Below, one piece after another: positions 8,082 through 17,282 of a DNA stretch of 64,000 bases (within the stretch, counting starts at the first letter, position 1; each line of letters begins with the position of its first letter). The stretch covers positions 2,294,001 through 2,358,000 of the forward strand of contig NZ_JAUASW010000001.1 in NCBI RefSeq assembly GCF_030345705.1, in the 5' to 3' direction. The translations under genes were made by a program, and so were the position numbers. The notes under the pieces are model-generated. The model was given only the letters and a program-made list of their open reading frames with translations, was not told where the DNA came from and made no database searches. Source of the DNA: Pelomonas sp. SE-A7. GTDB lineage: Bacteria > Pseudomonadota > Gammaproteobacteria > Burkholderiales > Burkholderiaceae_C.

Positions 8082-11000
8082 ATGTCCGAACCTTCGCAAC
8101 TGCGCGACTACAAGCTCTCCGACAACCTGGCCGCCCACAGCGGCGCCGTCTTCCTGACCGGCACCCAAGCCCTGGTGCGGCTGCTGCTGGCACAGAAGGC
8201 GCATGACGAGCGCAACGGACTCAAGACCGCCGGCTTCGTCTCCGGCTACCGCGGCTCGCCGCTGGGCATGGTCGACCAGCAGCTCTGGAAGGCCAAGAAG
8301 TTCCTCGACGCCGCCCAGATCAATTTCCTGCCCGCCATCAACGAAGACCTGGCCGCCACGGCCTGCCTGGGCGTACAGCGCGTGGCCCTGGACCCCAAGC
8401 GCACCGTCGATGGCGTGTTCGCCATGTGGTACGGCAAGGGCCCCGGCGTGGACCGCTCGGGCGATGCGCTGAAGCACGGCAATGTCTACGGCACGGCGCC
8501 CCAGGGCGGCGTGCTGGTGGTCTGCGGCGACGACCACGGCTGCGTGTCCTCCTCCACCCCGCACCAGAGCGACCTGGCTTTGCAGGCCTGGAGCATGCCC
8601 ATCGTCCACCCGGGCAATGTGGCCGAGTACCTGGAGTTCGGCCTTTATGGCTGGGCGCTCTCGCGCTTCTCGGGTGCCTGGGTCGGCTTCAAGGCGATCT
8701 CCGAGGTGGTCGAGTCGGGCATGACCGTGGACCTGGACGCGGTGCCGCTGGACTTCGAGCTGCCGGTGGATCACGAGCCGGCTACGAATCTGCACATCCG
8801 CCAGGTCGACCTGCCTTCGCTGGAGCTCGAGTCGCGGCTGGAGCACAAGCTGGCCGCGGTGCGCGCCTTCACCAAGCTCAATTCGATAGACAAGCACATC
8901 GTCACCAGCCCGCGCGCCACGCTGGGCATCGTGACCGTCGGCAAGGCGCATTACGACTTCATGGAAGTGCTGCGCCGCCTGGACCTGGACCCCAATGCGC
9001 TGGCCGCGGCCGGCGTGCGGGTCTACAAGGTCGGCCTGGTCTATCCGCTGGAGTCGACCCGCATGGTCGAGTTCGCGCAGGGCCTGACCGACATGCTGGT
9101 GATCGAGGAAAAGGCCCCGGTGGTCGAACGCCAGATCAAGGAGCTGCTGTACCACCTGCCGGAAGCCCAGCGGCCGCGCGTGGTCGGCAAGACCGACGAG
9201 CATGGCGCTTCCGTGCTGTCCTCGCTGGGCGAGCTGCGACCCTCGCGAATCATGCCGACCGTGGCCGACTGGCTGGCTCGCCTGAACCCGGCGCTGGACC
9301 GCCGCCACCTGGTCGTCGACTTCCTCACCCCCTGCCTGCTGAGCAATGCCGCCGACGGCGTGCGCCGCCAGCCCTACTTCTGCTCGGGCTGCCCGCACAA
9401 CACCTCGACCAAGCTGCCCGAAGGTTCGCGCGCGCTGGCCGGCATAGGCTGCCACTTCATGGCAAGCTGGATGGAGCGCGGCACCTCGGGCCTGATCCAG
9501 ATGGGCGCCGAGGGCGTGGACTGGGCCGCCCACAGCCGCTTCACCACCGAGAAGCATGTGTTCCAGAACCTCGGTGACGGCACCTACTACCACTCGGGCT
9601 ATCTGGCGATCCGCCAGGCCATCGCGGCCCGGGCCAACATCACCTACAAGATCCTTTACAACGACGCGGTCGCGATGACCGGCGGCCAGCCGGTGGACGG
9701 CCAGACCAGCGTGCCGCAGATCGCGCGTCAGGTCGAGGCCGAGGGCGTCAAGCGCCTGGTCGTCGTCTCCGACGAGATTGGCAAGTACGAGGGCCACCAC
9801 GGCCTGTTCCCGGCCGGCACCACGTTTCATGACCGTGCCGAGCTGGATGCGGTGCAGCGCGAGCTGCGCGAGATCGAGGGCGTCACCGTCCTCATCTACG
9901 ACCAGACCTGCGCGGCCGAGAAACGCCGCCGCAGGAAGAAAAAAGAGTTCCCGGATCCGCCGCGCCGCCTCTTCATCAACGAGCAGGTCTGCGAAGGCTG
10001 CGGCGACTGCGGCCAGGCCTCGAACTGCCTGTCGGTGGTGCCGGTGGAAACCGATTTCGGCCGCAAGCGCGCCATCGAGCAGAGCTCGTGCAACAAGGAC
10101 TTCAGCTGCGTCAACGGCTTCTGCCCCAGCTTCGTCTCGGTGCACGGCGCCCAGCTGAAGAAAAAGGTCGGCGCCGGCTGGACCGCTGCCGACCTGGCGC
10201 GCGAGCTGGCCGCCATCCAGGCGCCGCTGCCCTGGGACTGGACCGGCCCCTTCGACATGCTGGTCACCGGCGTCGGCGGCACCGGCGTGGTCACGGTCGG
10301 CGCCCTGGTCTCCATGGCGGCCCATCTGGAAGGCAAGCAGGCCTCGGTGCTGGACTTCATGGGCTTCGCCCAGAAGGGCGGCTCGGTGCTCAGCTTCGTT
10401 CGCCTGGCCCCGACGCAAGACCTGCTGAACCAGGTCCGCATCGACACCCAGCAGGCCGACGTGCTGCTGGCCTGCGACATGGTGGTTGGCGCCAGCCCCG
10501 ATGCGCTGGGCACGGTCAAGCCTGGCCGCACCCGCATCCTGGCCAACACCCATGAGCTGCCCACGGCCGCCTTCGTCCGCAACCCGGACGCCAGCCTGCA
10601 GGCCGACTCGCTGGTCGCCAAGATGCTGTATGCCGTCGGTGGCGAGGCCAAGTGGCTCTCGACCATCGATGCCCAGGCCATCGCCCAGAAGCTGATGGGC
10701 GACACCATGCCCAGCAACATCGTGATGCTAGGCGCCTGCTGGCAAGCCGGCCTGGTGCCGCTGAGCGAGGCCGCGCTGATGCGCGCCATCGAGCTGAACG
10801 GCGTGGCCGTCGAAGGCAACAAGACCGCCTTCGCGCTGGGCCGCCTGGCCATTGCCTCACCGGAGGCGATCAAACGCCTCGGTGGCGAGACGGCCCAGCC
10901 GATCCAGCTGCTGATGGGCCAGGACAGGCTCGACGGCCCCGATGGCCTGCTCGCCCGCCGCGCCGCCCATCTCACGGCCTACCAGGACGAAGCCTATGGC

Positions 11001-11636
11001 CAGCGCTACCTGGCCCTGGTCGCGCGAGTCCGCCAGACCGAGGCGCAATTGGGCGAAGCCGGCAAGGCCGAGAAGCTGACCAAGGCCGTGGCCCGCTACT
11101 ACGCCAAGCTGCTGGCGATCAAGGACGAGTACGAGGTCGCCCGGCTCTATACCGACGGCAAGTTCGAGGCCGCCATGAAGGCCCAGTTCGAAGGCTGGGA
11201 GCGGATCAGCTTCCACATGGCACCGCCCCTTATGGCAAGACCCGGCGCCGACGGCCGCGCCAGCAAGATCGAGCTGGGCAGCTGGACCTTCCAGGCGCTC
11301 AAGCTGCTGGCCCGCTTCAAGGGCCTGCGCGGCGGCTGGCTGGATCTGTTCGGCAAGACCGAGGAGCGGCGCATGGAGCGCCAGCTGATCAGCGACTACG
11401 AAGCCCTGGTCGCCGACCTGCTGGCCCATCTGTCGGCCGACAAGCTGGACCTCGCCGTCCAGCTGGCCCGGCTCCCCGAAAAGATCCGCGGCTATGGCCA
11501 TGTGAAGCTGGCCAATGTGGTGACCGTGCGTGCACAGTGGAAGGACCTGCTGGACCGCTTCCACGGCCGCGCGGCCGTGGCCGTCATCGCAGAGCCTGCG
11601 TCGGTAGCGCGCATCAAGGGCGTGGCCGAGCTGTAG
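8082..11636 (+). CDS. Indolepyruvate ferredoxin oxidoreductase, fused alpha-beta type
   Basis: This 1184-residue enzyme decarboxylates indolepyruvate and other arylpyruvates to aryl-acetyl-CoA with reduction of ferredoxin, in the breakdown of aromatic amino acids. The N-terminal pyrimidine-binding half has G-Y-R-G-S-P-L-G-M and N-E-D-L-A-A-T-A near residues 50-90. A TPP-binding module spans about 440-620 (G-D-G-T, then L-Y-N-D-A-V-A-M-T-G-G-Q-P). Cysteine clusters near residues 637-685 (CEGCGDCGQASNC and CNKDFSCVNGFCP) bind Fe-S centres. The C-terminal gamma-type domain starts at L-V-T-G-V-G-G-T-G-V near 727. Single-chain versions are usual in proteobacteria, unlike the two-subunit archaeal IorAB. 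The 172 bp upstream are AT rich and probably hold the promoter. Confidence 0.93.
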   Translation: MSEPSQLRDYKLSDNLAAHSGAVFLTGTQALVRLLLAQKAHDERNGLKTAGFVSGYRGSPLGMVDQQLWKAKKFLDAAQINFLPAINEDLAATACLGVQRVALDPKRTVDGVFAMWYGKGPGVDRSGDALKHGNVYGTAPQGGVLVVCGDDHGCVSSSTPHQSDLALQAWSMPIVHPGNVAEYLEFGLYGWALSRFSGAWVGFKAISEVVESGMTVDLDAVPLDFELPVDHEPATNLHIRQVDLPSLELESRLEHKLAAVRAFTKLNSIDKHIVTSPRATLGIVTVGKAHYDFMEVLRRLDLDPNALAAAGVRVYKVGLVYPLESTRMVEFAQGLTDMLVIEEKAPVVERQIKELLYHLPEAQRPRVVGKTDEHGASVLSSLGELRPSRIMPTVADWLARLNPALDRRHLVVDFLTPCLLSNAADGVRRQPYFCSGCPHNTSTKLPEGSRALAGIGCHFMASWMERGTSGLIQMGAEGVDWAAHSRFTTEKHVFQNLGDGTYYHSGYLAIRQAIAARANITYKILYNDAVAMTGGQPVDGQTSVPQIARQVEAEGVKRLVVVSDEIGKYEGHHGLFPAGTTFHDRAELDAVQRELREIEGVTVLIYDQTCAAEKRRRRKKKEFPDPPRRLFINEQVCEGCGDCGQASNCLSVVPVETDFGRKRAIEQSSCNKDFSCVNGFCPSFVSVHGAQLKKKVGAGWTAADLARELAAIQAPLPWDWTGPFDMLVTGVGGTGVVTVGALVSMAAHLEGKQASVLDFMGFAQKGGSVLSFVRLAPTQDLLNQVRIDTQQADVLLACDMVVGASPDALGTVKPGRTRILANTHELPTAAFVRNPDASLQADSLVAKMLYAVGGEAKWLSTIDAQAIAQKLMGDTMPSNIVMLGACWQAGLVPLSEAALMRAIELNGVAVEGNKTAFALGRLAIASPEAIKRLGGETAQPIQLLMGQDRLDGPDGLLARRAAHLTAYQDEAYGQRYLALVARVRQTEAQLGEAGKAEKLTKAVARYYAKLLAIKDEYEVARLYTDGKFEAAMKAQFEGWERISFHMAPPLMARPGADGRASKIELGSWTFQALKLLARFKGLRGGWLDLFGKTEERRMERQLISDYEALVADLLAHLSADKLDLAVQLARLPEKIRGYGHVKLANVVTVRAQWKDLLDRFHGRAAVAVIAEPASVARIKGVAEL

Positions 11637-11688
11637 GCGGGCGAGCACTTCTGGGTTTCAATGGAGTCCTGCCCTCAGAGGAGTCCCG

Positions 11689-12801
11689 ATGCCCTGGATC
11701 CGGCGACTGCTGGCTTACTCGGAGCTGGCCCGGCGTGCCGATCAGGCGACGGGCCGGGGTCGCTGGCCGCAATGGCTGGAACTGCTGAAGCTGTCGCGTG
11801 GCCCGGGCGCCATCGGCCCGGGCGACTACTACACCTACCGCTTGTTCGATCCCGGCCTCAGCTGGGAGCAGAAGCTGGAGTTCGTCGGCTGGCGCCGCGA
11901 AGCCCTGCTGGACGGGCTGAACCAGCGGTCCTGGGCCTGCCTGGGGCTGGACAAGGTCTTGACCCTGGAGCTGCTGGGCGCCCAGGGCCTGGCTTGCACC
12001 AAGACCTTGGCGATCTACAAGCGCGGCCCAGGCCGACCCCACCAGCGCGCCGAACAGCTGGCTGACGAAGCCGCCCTGCGCCGCTGGTTGCGGGACACGA
12101 TCCATTACCCCTTCTTCTCCAAGCCCAGCGCCAGCGGCTTCGGCCGCGGCGCCTGCCTGGCCCATGAGTACCTGCCGGAGCGCGACGCGCTGCGCCTGGG
12201 CGACGGCAGCGAGCTGGCGGTCGATGCCTTCGACTTCCACCGCGCCGACCAGGAGAACCTTGGCTATCTGTTCCAGCGCCCGGTCACGCCCGATCCGTCC
12301 CTGCAGGCCCAACTGGGCCCAGAGCTGACCAGCCTGCGCATCATGGTGCTGCTGGATGAGGAGACCGGCCCGCAGATCCACCGTGCCTTCTGGAAATTCC
12401 CCACCGGCGCCAACTTCAGCGACAACTACAACAGCGGCAGCACCGGCAACCTGGCCGCCGCCATCGACTACGACACCGGCCGGGTGCTGCGCGTCATCAA
12501 CGGCATTGGGCTGGACCTGCGCGAACTGCGCCACCATCCCGATACCGGTGCCGACCTGCACCAGCTCAGCGTGCCAGGCTGGCCCGAGGTCCAGGCCTTT
12601 GCGCTGCGGGTGGCCACGCTGTTCCCGCATCTGCGCTTCCAGCAATGGGACATCGCCCTGTCGGCCAGCGGGCCGCTGGCGCTGGAGCTGAACCTGTTCG
12701 CCACCGGCGGCTGCGACCTGACCCAGTTGCTGGAGCGGCGCGGCCTGCTGGATGCGCGCATGCGCAGCTGCCTGGCCCAGCAGGGCCTGCTGACCGGATA
12801 G
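11689..12801 (+). CDS. Sugar-transfer-associated ATP-grasp family protein
   Basis: This 370-residue cytosolic protein fits the ATP-grasp family linked to sugar-transfer gene clusters. Visible elements are Y-P-F-F-S-K-P near residue 140 (nucleotide-binding lysine), the glycine-rich S-G-F-G-R-G-A loop, A-F-W-K-F-P-T-G-A-N around 227, and the C-terminal metal and nucleotide site Q-W-D-I-A-L followed by L-E-L-N-L-F-A-T-G-G near 320-345. The Glu and Asn of L-E-L-N are the expected Mg ligands. A GAGGAG lies just upstream of the ATG. No glycosyltransferase or polysaccharide genes are nearby, so its substrate is unknown. It may form an operon with the next two genes, but a 68 bp gap follows. Confidence 0.78.
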   Translation: MPWIRRLLAYSELARRADQATGRGRWPQWLELLKLSRGPGAIGPGDYYTYRLFDPGLSWEQKLEFVGWRREALLDGLNQRSWACLGLDKVLTLELLGAQGLACTKTLAIYKRGPGRPHQRAEQLADEAALRRWLRDTIHYPFFSKPSASGFGRGACLAHEYLPERDALRLGDGSELAVDAFDFHRADQENLGYLFQRPVTPDPSLQAQLGPELTSLRIMVLLDEETGPQIHRAFWKFPTGANFSDNYNSGSTGNLAAAIDYDTGRVLRVINGIGLDLRELRHHPDTGADLHQLSVPGWPEVQAFALRVATLFPHLRFQQWDIALSASGPLALELNLFATGGCDLTQLLERRGLLDARMRSCLAQQGLLTG

Positions 12802-12869
12802 CGCACATCGCCGGTAAAGGCCTGCAAAGCCGCTGGACAGGGTGGCGCCGGCCTTGGCATCCTGCGCGG

Positions 12870-14426
12870 ATGCTGCAGTCCCACCGCTTCACCCTGCCGC
12901 GGCCGAGCCGGCGCGCCGCCTTGCTCGGCACCGCTGTCGCCCTCTTGCTCGCCGCCTGTGCCAGCCTGCCACCGCCACTTGATCCGCCCTCTCAGCTGCG
13001 CGCCGCCAACCGCATAGGCTGGGGCGCCACCACCGGCCAGCTGGACCAGATCGCCACGCAAGGCTGGGGCCGCTATGTGGAGCAGCAGCTGAACGCTGAC
13101 CCCAAGGCGCCTCTGCCGGCCTTTGCCGAGGCGCAGATCGCCCAGCTGGACATCACGAGCAAGACGCTGAACGAGCGGGTGCAGGAGGTCGAGACCCTGC
13201 GCAAGAACCAGGACAAGCCGCCCACCGAGGCCGAGCGGGTCGTCGCCCGGCAGGCCTACCAGAACGGGCTCAACAAGGGCTCGCGCGAGGCCGGCCACCG
13301 CTTCCTGCTGCGAGCGCTGTATTCCGACCAGCAGCTGCTGGAGCACATCAGCGCCTTCTGGTTCAACCACTTCAATGTCCACCAGTACAAGCGCGAGATC
13401 CGCGTGCTGGTGTCCGACTACGAGGACCGCGCGCTGCGGCCGAATGCGCTCGGCTCGTTCCGCACCATGCTGGGCGCCGTGGCCCGCCATCCGGCCATGC
13501 TGCGCTATCTGGACAACGACCAGAACGGCATTCCCAGGGTCAACGAGAACTACGCCCGCGAGCTGCTGGAGCTGCACACGCTGGGCGTGGACGGCGGCTA
13601 CAGCCAGCGCGACGTGCAGGAGCTGGCCCGCGTGCTGACCGGCTTCGGCGTGCGCCTGGACCCCGAGGACCCCAAGCTGCCGCCCAAGTTCAACGGCCAG
13701 TACGTTCGCGAAGGCCTGTACGAATTCAACCCGGCCCGCCATGACTTCGGCGACAAGCAGCTGCTCGGCCAGACCATCAAGGGCAGCGGCGCCAAGGAGC
13801 TGGACCAGGTGCTGGACCTGCTGGTCGCCCATCCCAGCACGGCCCGCTTCGTCAGCCGCAAGCTGGCCCAATTCTTCCTGGCCGACCAGCCGCCGGCCGC
13901 CGTGGTCGAGCGCATGGCCGCGGCCTTCCAGCAAAGCGGCGGCGACATCAAGGCCACGTTGCGGCCGCTGCTGCTGTCCAGCGAATTCGCCAGCCTGCCG
14001 CCGGCCAAGTTCAAGGACCCGCAGCACTACCTGCTCTCCGGCCTGCGCGCCGGCTTCGAGGGCCAGCAGATGCTGAACAGCCAGCCGCTGGCCGGCTGGC
14101 TGCGCCGCCTGGGCCAGGGCCTGTACGACCGCCAGACGCCGGACGGCTATCCGCCCCAGGCCGAGGCCTGGAACAGTGCCGGTCAGATGAGCCTGCGTTT
14201 CGAGATCGCCCGCCAGATGGGCGGCGGCGTGCCGGCCCTGTTCAAGGGCGAGGCGGCCGACGCGCCCAAGCCGCCGCCACCGCCCTACAAGCTAGACGCG
14301 CCACCCATGCGCAGCCGCATCGAGCCCAGCCTGAGCCCGGCCACGCGCGGCGCCCTGGCCCAGGCCGACTCGCCGCAGCTGTGGCTCACGCTGCTGCTGT
14401 CCAGCCCCGAATTCATGAACCGCTGA
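12870..14426 (+). CDS. DUF1800 family lipoprotein
   Basis: This 518-residue protein has an N-terminal signal ending in a lipobox (L-L-A-A-C-A, Cys near residue 30), so it is probably a lipoprotein. Hallmarks of DUF1800 are N-R-I-G-W-G-A-T near 45, A-F-W-F-N-H-F-N-V near 165, N-E-N-Y-A-R-E-L-L-E-L-H-T-L-G-V-D-G-G-Y near 225 and H-D-F-G-D-K near 290. The family has no established biochemical role. It nearly always sits directly before a DUF1501 gene, as here (14 bp apart), and the pair is thought to act outside the cytoplasm. The start at 12870 is chosen because it begins the signal peptide; a longer open frame upstream is not protein-like. Confidence 0.86.
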   Translation: MLQSHRFTLPRPSRRAALLGTAVALLLAACASLPPPLDPPSQLRAANRIGWGATTGQLDQIATQGWGRYVEQQLNADPKAPLPAFAEAQIAQLDITSKTLNERVQEVETLRKNQDKPPTEAERVVARQAYQNGLNKGSREAGHRFLLRALYSDQQLLEHISAFWFNHFNVHQYKREIRVLVSDYEDRALRPNALGSFRTMLGAVARHPAMLRYLDNDQNGIPRVNENYARELLELHTLGVDGGYSQRDVQELARVLTGFGVRLDPEDPKLPPKFNGQYVREGLYEFNPARHDFGDKQLLGQTIKGSGAKELDQVLDLLVAHPSTARFVSRKLAQFFLADQPPAAVVERMAAAFQQSGGDIKATLRPLLLSSEFASLPPAKFKDPQHYLLSGLRAGFEGQQMLNSQPLAGWLRRLGQGLYDRQTPDGYPPQAEAWNSAGQMSLRFEIARQMGGGVPALFKGEAADAPKPPPPPYKLDAPPMRSRIEPSLSPATRGALAQADSPQLWLTLLLSSPEFMNR

Positions 14427-14439
14427 ACCGGTGACCGCC

Positions 14440-15651
14440 ATGCTGTTGAACCGACGTCATCTGCTCCAAGCCACCGCCGCGGGTCTGGCCCTGCCCGGCA
14501 CCCGTTTGTTTGCCGCAGGCGCCGACAAGCCGCGCTTTCTGCTGGTCTTTCTGCGCGGCGGCTACGACGCCGCCAACCTGCTGGTGCCGACCGGCAGCAG
14601 CTTCTATTACGAATCGCGGCCCAAGATCGCCATCGCCAAGCCGGGCAGCGAGCCCAGCGCCGAGGCGGCCCTGTCCATCAATGCCGACTGGGGCCTGCAT
14701 CCGGCGCTGAAGGACAGCCTCTACCCCCTGCTGCAGGCCGGCCAGGCCGCCTTCATCCCCTTCGCCGGCACCGACGACCTCAGCCGCAGCCATTTCGAGA
14801 CCCAGGACAGCATAGAACTGGGTCAGAACCTCACGGGCCAGCGCGACTTCCAGAGCGGCTTCATGAACCGCCTCGCTGCCGAGATCGGTGCGCGCGGTGC
14901 GATCTCGTTCACCGACCAGCTGCCGATCAGCTTCCGCGGCCAGGCCAAGATTGGCAATGCGGCGCTGCGCGACAACGCCCGGCTGGCGGTCGATGCCAAG
15001 ACCCGCCAGCTGGTCTCGGGCATGTACCAGCAGCAGCCGCTGTCCACCCAGGTCGAGGAAGGCTTTGCGCTGCGCGAGGAGCTGGTGCGCGAGCTCTCGC
15101 CCGAGCGCATGAAGGAGATGGACGCCTCGGGCCGCAACGCGATCAGCGCCAAGGGTTTCGAGCTGGAGGCGCGGCGCATAGGCAAGCTGATGCGCGGCCG
15201 CTTCAGCCTGGGCTTCATCGACGTGGGCGGCTGGGACACCCACGTCGGCCAGGGCGGCGCCACCGGCACGCTGGCGACCCGCTTCGAGGAGCTGGGCCGC
15301 GGCCTGGCCGCGATCAGCGCCGAACTCGGCCCGGAGCTGTGGCGCAGCACCACGGTGATGGTGATCAGCGAGTTCGGCCGCACCTTCCGCGAGAACGGCA
15401 ATCGCGGCACCGACCACGGCCATGGCTCGACCTACTGGCTGCTGGGCGGCAGCCTGGCGGCCAAGGGGGGCGTGGCCGGCGAGCAGGTGCAACTGACAGC
15501 CAAGACCCTGAACCAGGGCCGCGACTACCCGGTGCTGAATGAATACCGCGCCGTGCTGGGCGGCCTCTGGAAGCGCCAGTTCGGCCTGTCGGACGAGGCG
15601 CTGGCGCGCGTGTTCCCGGGCGCGGCGATCAAGGACCTGGGCCTGGTCTGA
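14440..15651 (+). CDS. DUF1501 family protein with Tat signal
   Basis: This 403-residue protein begins MLLNRRHLLQATAAGLALPG, a twin-arginine export signal (N-R-R-H-L-L). The body has family motifs: L-V-F-L-R-G-G-Y-D-A-A-N near 30, R-S-H-F-E-T-Q-D near 110, D-V-G-G-W-D-T-H near 260 and V-I-S-E-F-G-R-T near 308, then D-H-G-H-G-S. The His/Asp/Glu spacing resembles the alkaline-phosphatase/sulfatase fold, and DUF1501 proteins are placed in that superfamily, but no activity is proven. A GTG nine bases upstream could also start translation; the ATG at 14440 places the twin arginines correctly. It is coupled to the DUF1800 gene. Confidence 0.86.
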   Translation: MLLNRRHLLQATAAGLALPGTRLFAAGADKPRFLLVFLRGGYDAANLLVPTGSSFYYESRPKIAIAKPGSEPSAEAALSINADWGLHPALKDSLYPLLQAGQAAFIPFAGTDDLSRSHFETQDSIELGQNLTGQRDFQSGFMNRLAAEIGARGAISFTDQLPISFRGQAKIGNAALRDNARLAVDAKTRQLVSGMYQQQPLSTQVEEGFALREELVRELSPERMKEMDASGRNAISAKGFELEARRIGKLMRGRFSLGFIDVGGWDTHVGQGGATGTLATRFEELGRGLAAISAELGPELWRSTTVMVISEFGRTFRENGNRGTDHGHGSTYWLLGGSLAAKGGVAGEQVQLTAKTLNQGRDYPVLNEYRAVLGGLWKRQFGLSDEALARVFPGAAIKDLGLV

Positions 15652-15794
15652 ATCGGCTCGACGGCCTTTCGATCCGTCGGGTTCCAGCGGCGATTCGTCG
15701 GCCCGTACCCAGCTTTGTCTGGCGTCGGCTGATCGGCCGGGCGGGACTGCGTACCTTTGCGCCGTCTGCCCACCGTCCGATCAAGGAGCCCGTC

Positions 15795-16190
15795 ATGAAA
15801 TCCCCTTCCGCCACCTTCGCCGCCGTTGCCAGCCTCGCGTTCGCGCTGTTCGCCCCGGCGGCGCTGGCCCAGACCGTCCAGCCTGCCCACTGCCCCAAAG
15901 CCACCGAGGAGCTGCCCGAGCTGCTGGCCAGCAGCATGCAGCGCATAGGCCGCGAGGCCGAGGTGCAGGCCGAGTTCGAAGTCGATGCCAAGGGCCGCGT
16001 GCAGCCGCTGACCGTGGACGGCAACCGCCGCTACCGCGGTGCGGTGCGCACCGCCCTCTATTCCATGAACTGCCACGGCGGCACGCCGCAGCGCTATGTC
16101 GTCAGCATCCGCTTTGCCGAGCCGACCGCGGCCAGCGCCTCGGCCCTGGCTGCCGCCGCCCCGCGTGTTTCAATGGCCAATTCACGCTGA
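15795..16190 (+). CDS. Small secreted protein with TonB C-terminal-like fold
   Basis: This 131-residue protein has a clear signal peptide ending A-A-L-A-Q. The mature part contains E-V-Q-A-E-F-E-V-D-A-K-G-R-V-Q-P-L, then a region ending Y-V-V-S-I-R-F. This resembles the beta-alpha-beta TonB C-terminal domain (V-x-V-x-F-x-V-D-x-x-G-x-V), but there is no transmembrane anchor or Pro-rich linker. Two cysteines (in H-C-P-K and N-C-H-G) could form a disulfide. A GGAG precedes the ATG. Only 6 bp separate it from the histidine kinase gene, so it is likely cotranscribed with that system and may be its periplasmic partner, which is inference. Confidence 0.68.
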   Translation: MKSPSATFAAVASLAFALFAPAALAQTVQPAHCPKATEELPELLASSMQRIGREAEVQAEFEVDAKGRVQPLTVDGNRRYRGAVRTALYSMNCHGGTPQRYVVSIRFAEPTAASASALAAAAPRVSMANSR

Positions 16191-16196
16191 TACCGC

Positions 16197-17282
16197 ATGC
16201 CTCCTGCGCCCGCCCTGCTCCTGACCCGCCAGGATCGCCGCGACCTGCTGGTCGCCGCCGTCCTGGCCCTGGTGTTCTCGGCCGGCGTGTTCCTGCCCAG
16301 CATCGCCAGCTGCCATCTGCTTGGCCACGCCGAGGATGGCTGTGGCGGCGAGGGGCTGGTCTTCCTGCCCCGTATGCTGGGCCGCGCGGCCTGGATCTGG
16401 TGCATGGTGGCGGGGGCCTGCCTGAGCCAGCACTGGCTGCCCAGCAACGAAGCCGCGCGCCCGCTGGCCCTGGGACTGCAGGTGACAGGTCTGACCCTGC
16501 TGAGCCCCTCCCTGGGCGCCCTGCTCGGCCTGTCAGACGGCAGCCTGCTGCCCAACAGCCCCTACGACCTGCAGGTTCAGGCCAGTTTCGCCGTGGTGGC
16601 CTGCCTGACCTTCGAGTACCGGCAGCGCCGGCTGCGCGGCGAGGCCGATGCCGAGTCGCTGAGCCACAGCGCGCCCGCCCAGGCTCGCCAGCTGGCCCAG
16701 GCGCGCATGGCCTTGCTGCAGGCCCAGGTCGAACCGCATTTTTTGTTCAACACCCTGGCCCATCTGCGCCGCCTGGCCCATACCGACACCGGGGCGGCAC
16801 GGGCCATGCTGTCGGACCTGCGCCTCTACCTCGCCGCAGCCCTGCCCGAACTGCGCCAGACGGAAACCCCGCTGGCCCGCGAACTGGACCTGGTGCGCGC
16901 CTTTCTGGCCCTGCACCAGCGCCGCATAGGCCCGGATCGGCTGAAGCTGAGCTTCGAGATCGCACCCGGCCTGGAGGCGGCCATCGTGCCCTGCACCTGT
17001 CTGCTGACCCTGGCGGAGAACGCGATCAAGCATGGCATCACGCCGCAGCTCGCGGGCGGCGAGATCTGCGTCCGTGCGCTGCCGGACCCGGAGCTGCCGT
17101 CCACGCTCAGGCTGGAAGTGGTCGACACCGGCGCCGGCATGACGCCCGGCAGCGGCGGCGGTACCGGCCTGGTCACGCTGCGCGCCCGCCTCGCCGCTCT
17201 CCATGGCAGCGCGGCGAGGCTCAGTCTGCACATCAACCAGCCGCAGGGCCTGATCGCGCGGGTGCAATTGCCATGGCACTGA
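16197..17282 (+). CDS. LytS/YehU-type sensor histidine kinase
   Basis: This 361-residue membrane kinase has hydrophobic segments in residues 15-135 (about four helices) and a short linker. The His_kinase domain starts at A-L-L-Q-A-Q-V-E-P-H-F-L-F-N, with His181 as the phospho-acceptor. The ATPase part has the N-box A-E-N-A-I-K-H-G near 280 and the G-box V-V-D-T-G-A-G-M near 312, followed by G-G-G-T-G-L. This architecture is typical of kinases that phosphorylate LytTR response regulators, one of which lies two genes downstream. Its end overlaps the start of the next gene by 10 bp in another frame, indicating tight coupling. Confidence 0.9.
   Translation: MPPAPALLLTRQDRRDLLVAAVLALVFSAGVFLPSIASCHLLGHAEDGCGGEGLVFLPRMLGRAAWIWCMVAGACLSQHWLPSNEAARPLALGLQVTGLTLLSPSLGALLGLSDGSLLPNSPYDLQVQASFAVVACLTFEYRQRRLRGEADAESLSHSAPAQARQLAQARMALLQAQVEPHFLFNTLAHLRRLAHTDTGAARAMLSDLRLYLAAALPELRQTETPLARELDLVRAFLALHQRRIGPDRLKLSFEIAPGLEAAIVPCTCLLTLAENAIKHGITPQLAGGEICVRALPDPELPSTLRLEVVDTGAGMTPGSGGGTGLVTLRARLAALHGSAARLSLHINQPQGLIARVQLPWH

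Noticed and set aside
7956..10553. Very long open frame on the minus strand opposite the indolepyruvate oxidoreductase gene
   Set aside because: Its product is rich in H, Q, A and R with no domain or hydrophobic core, typical of a shadow frame in high-GC DNA, while the plus strand holds a complete known enzyme.
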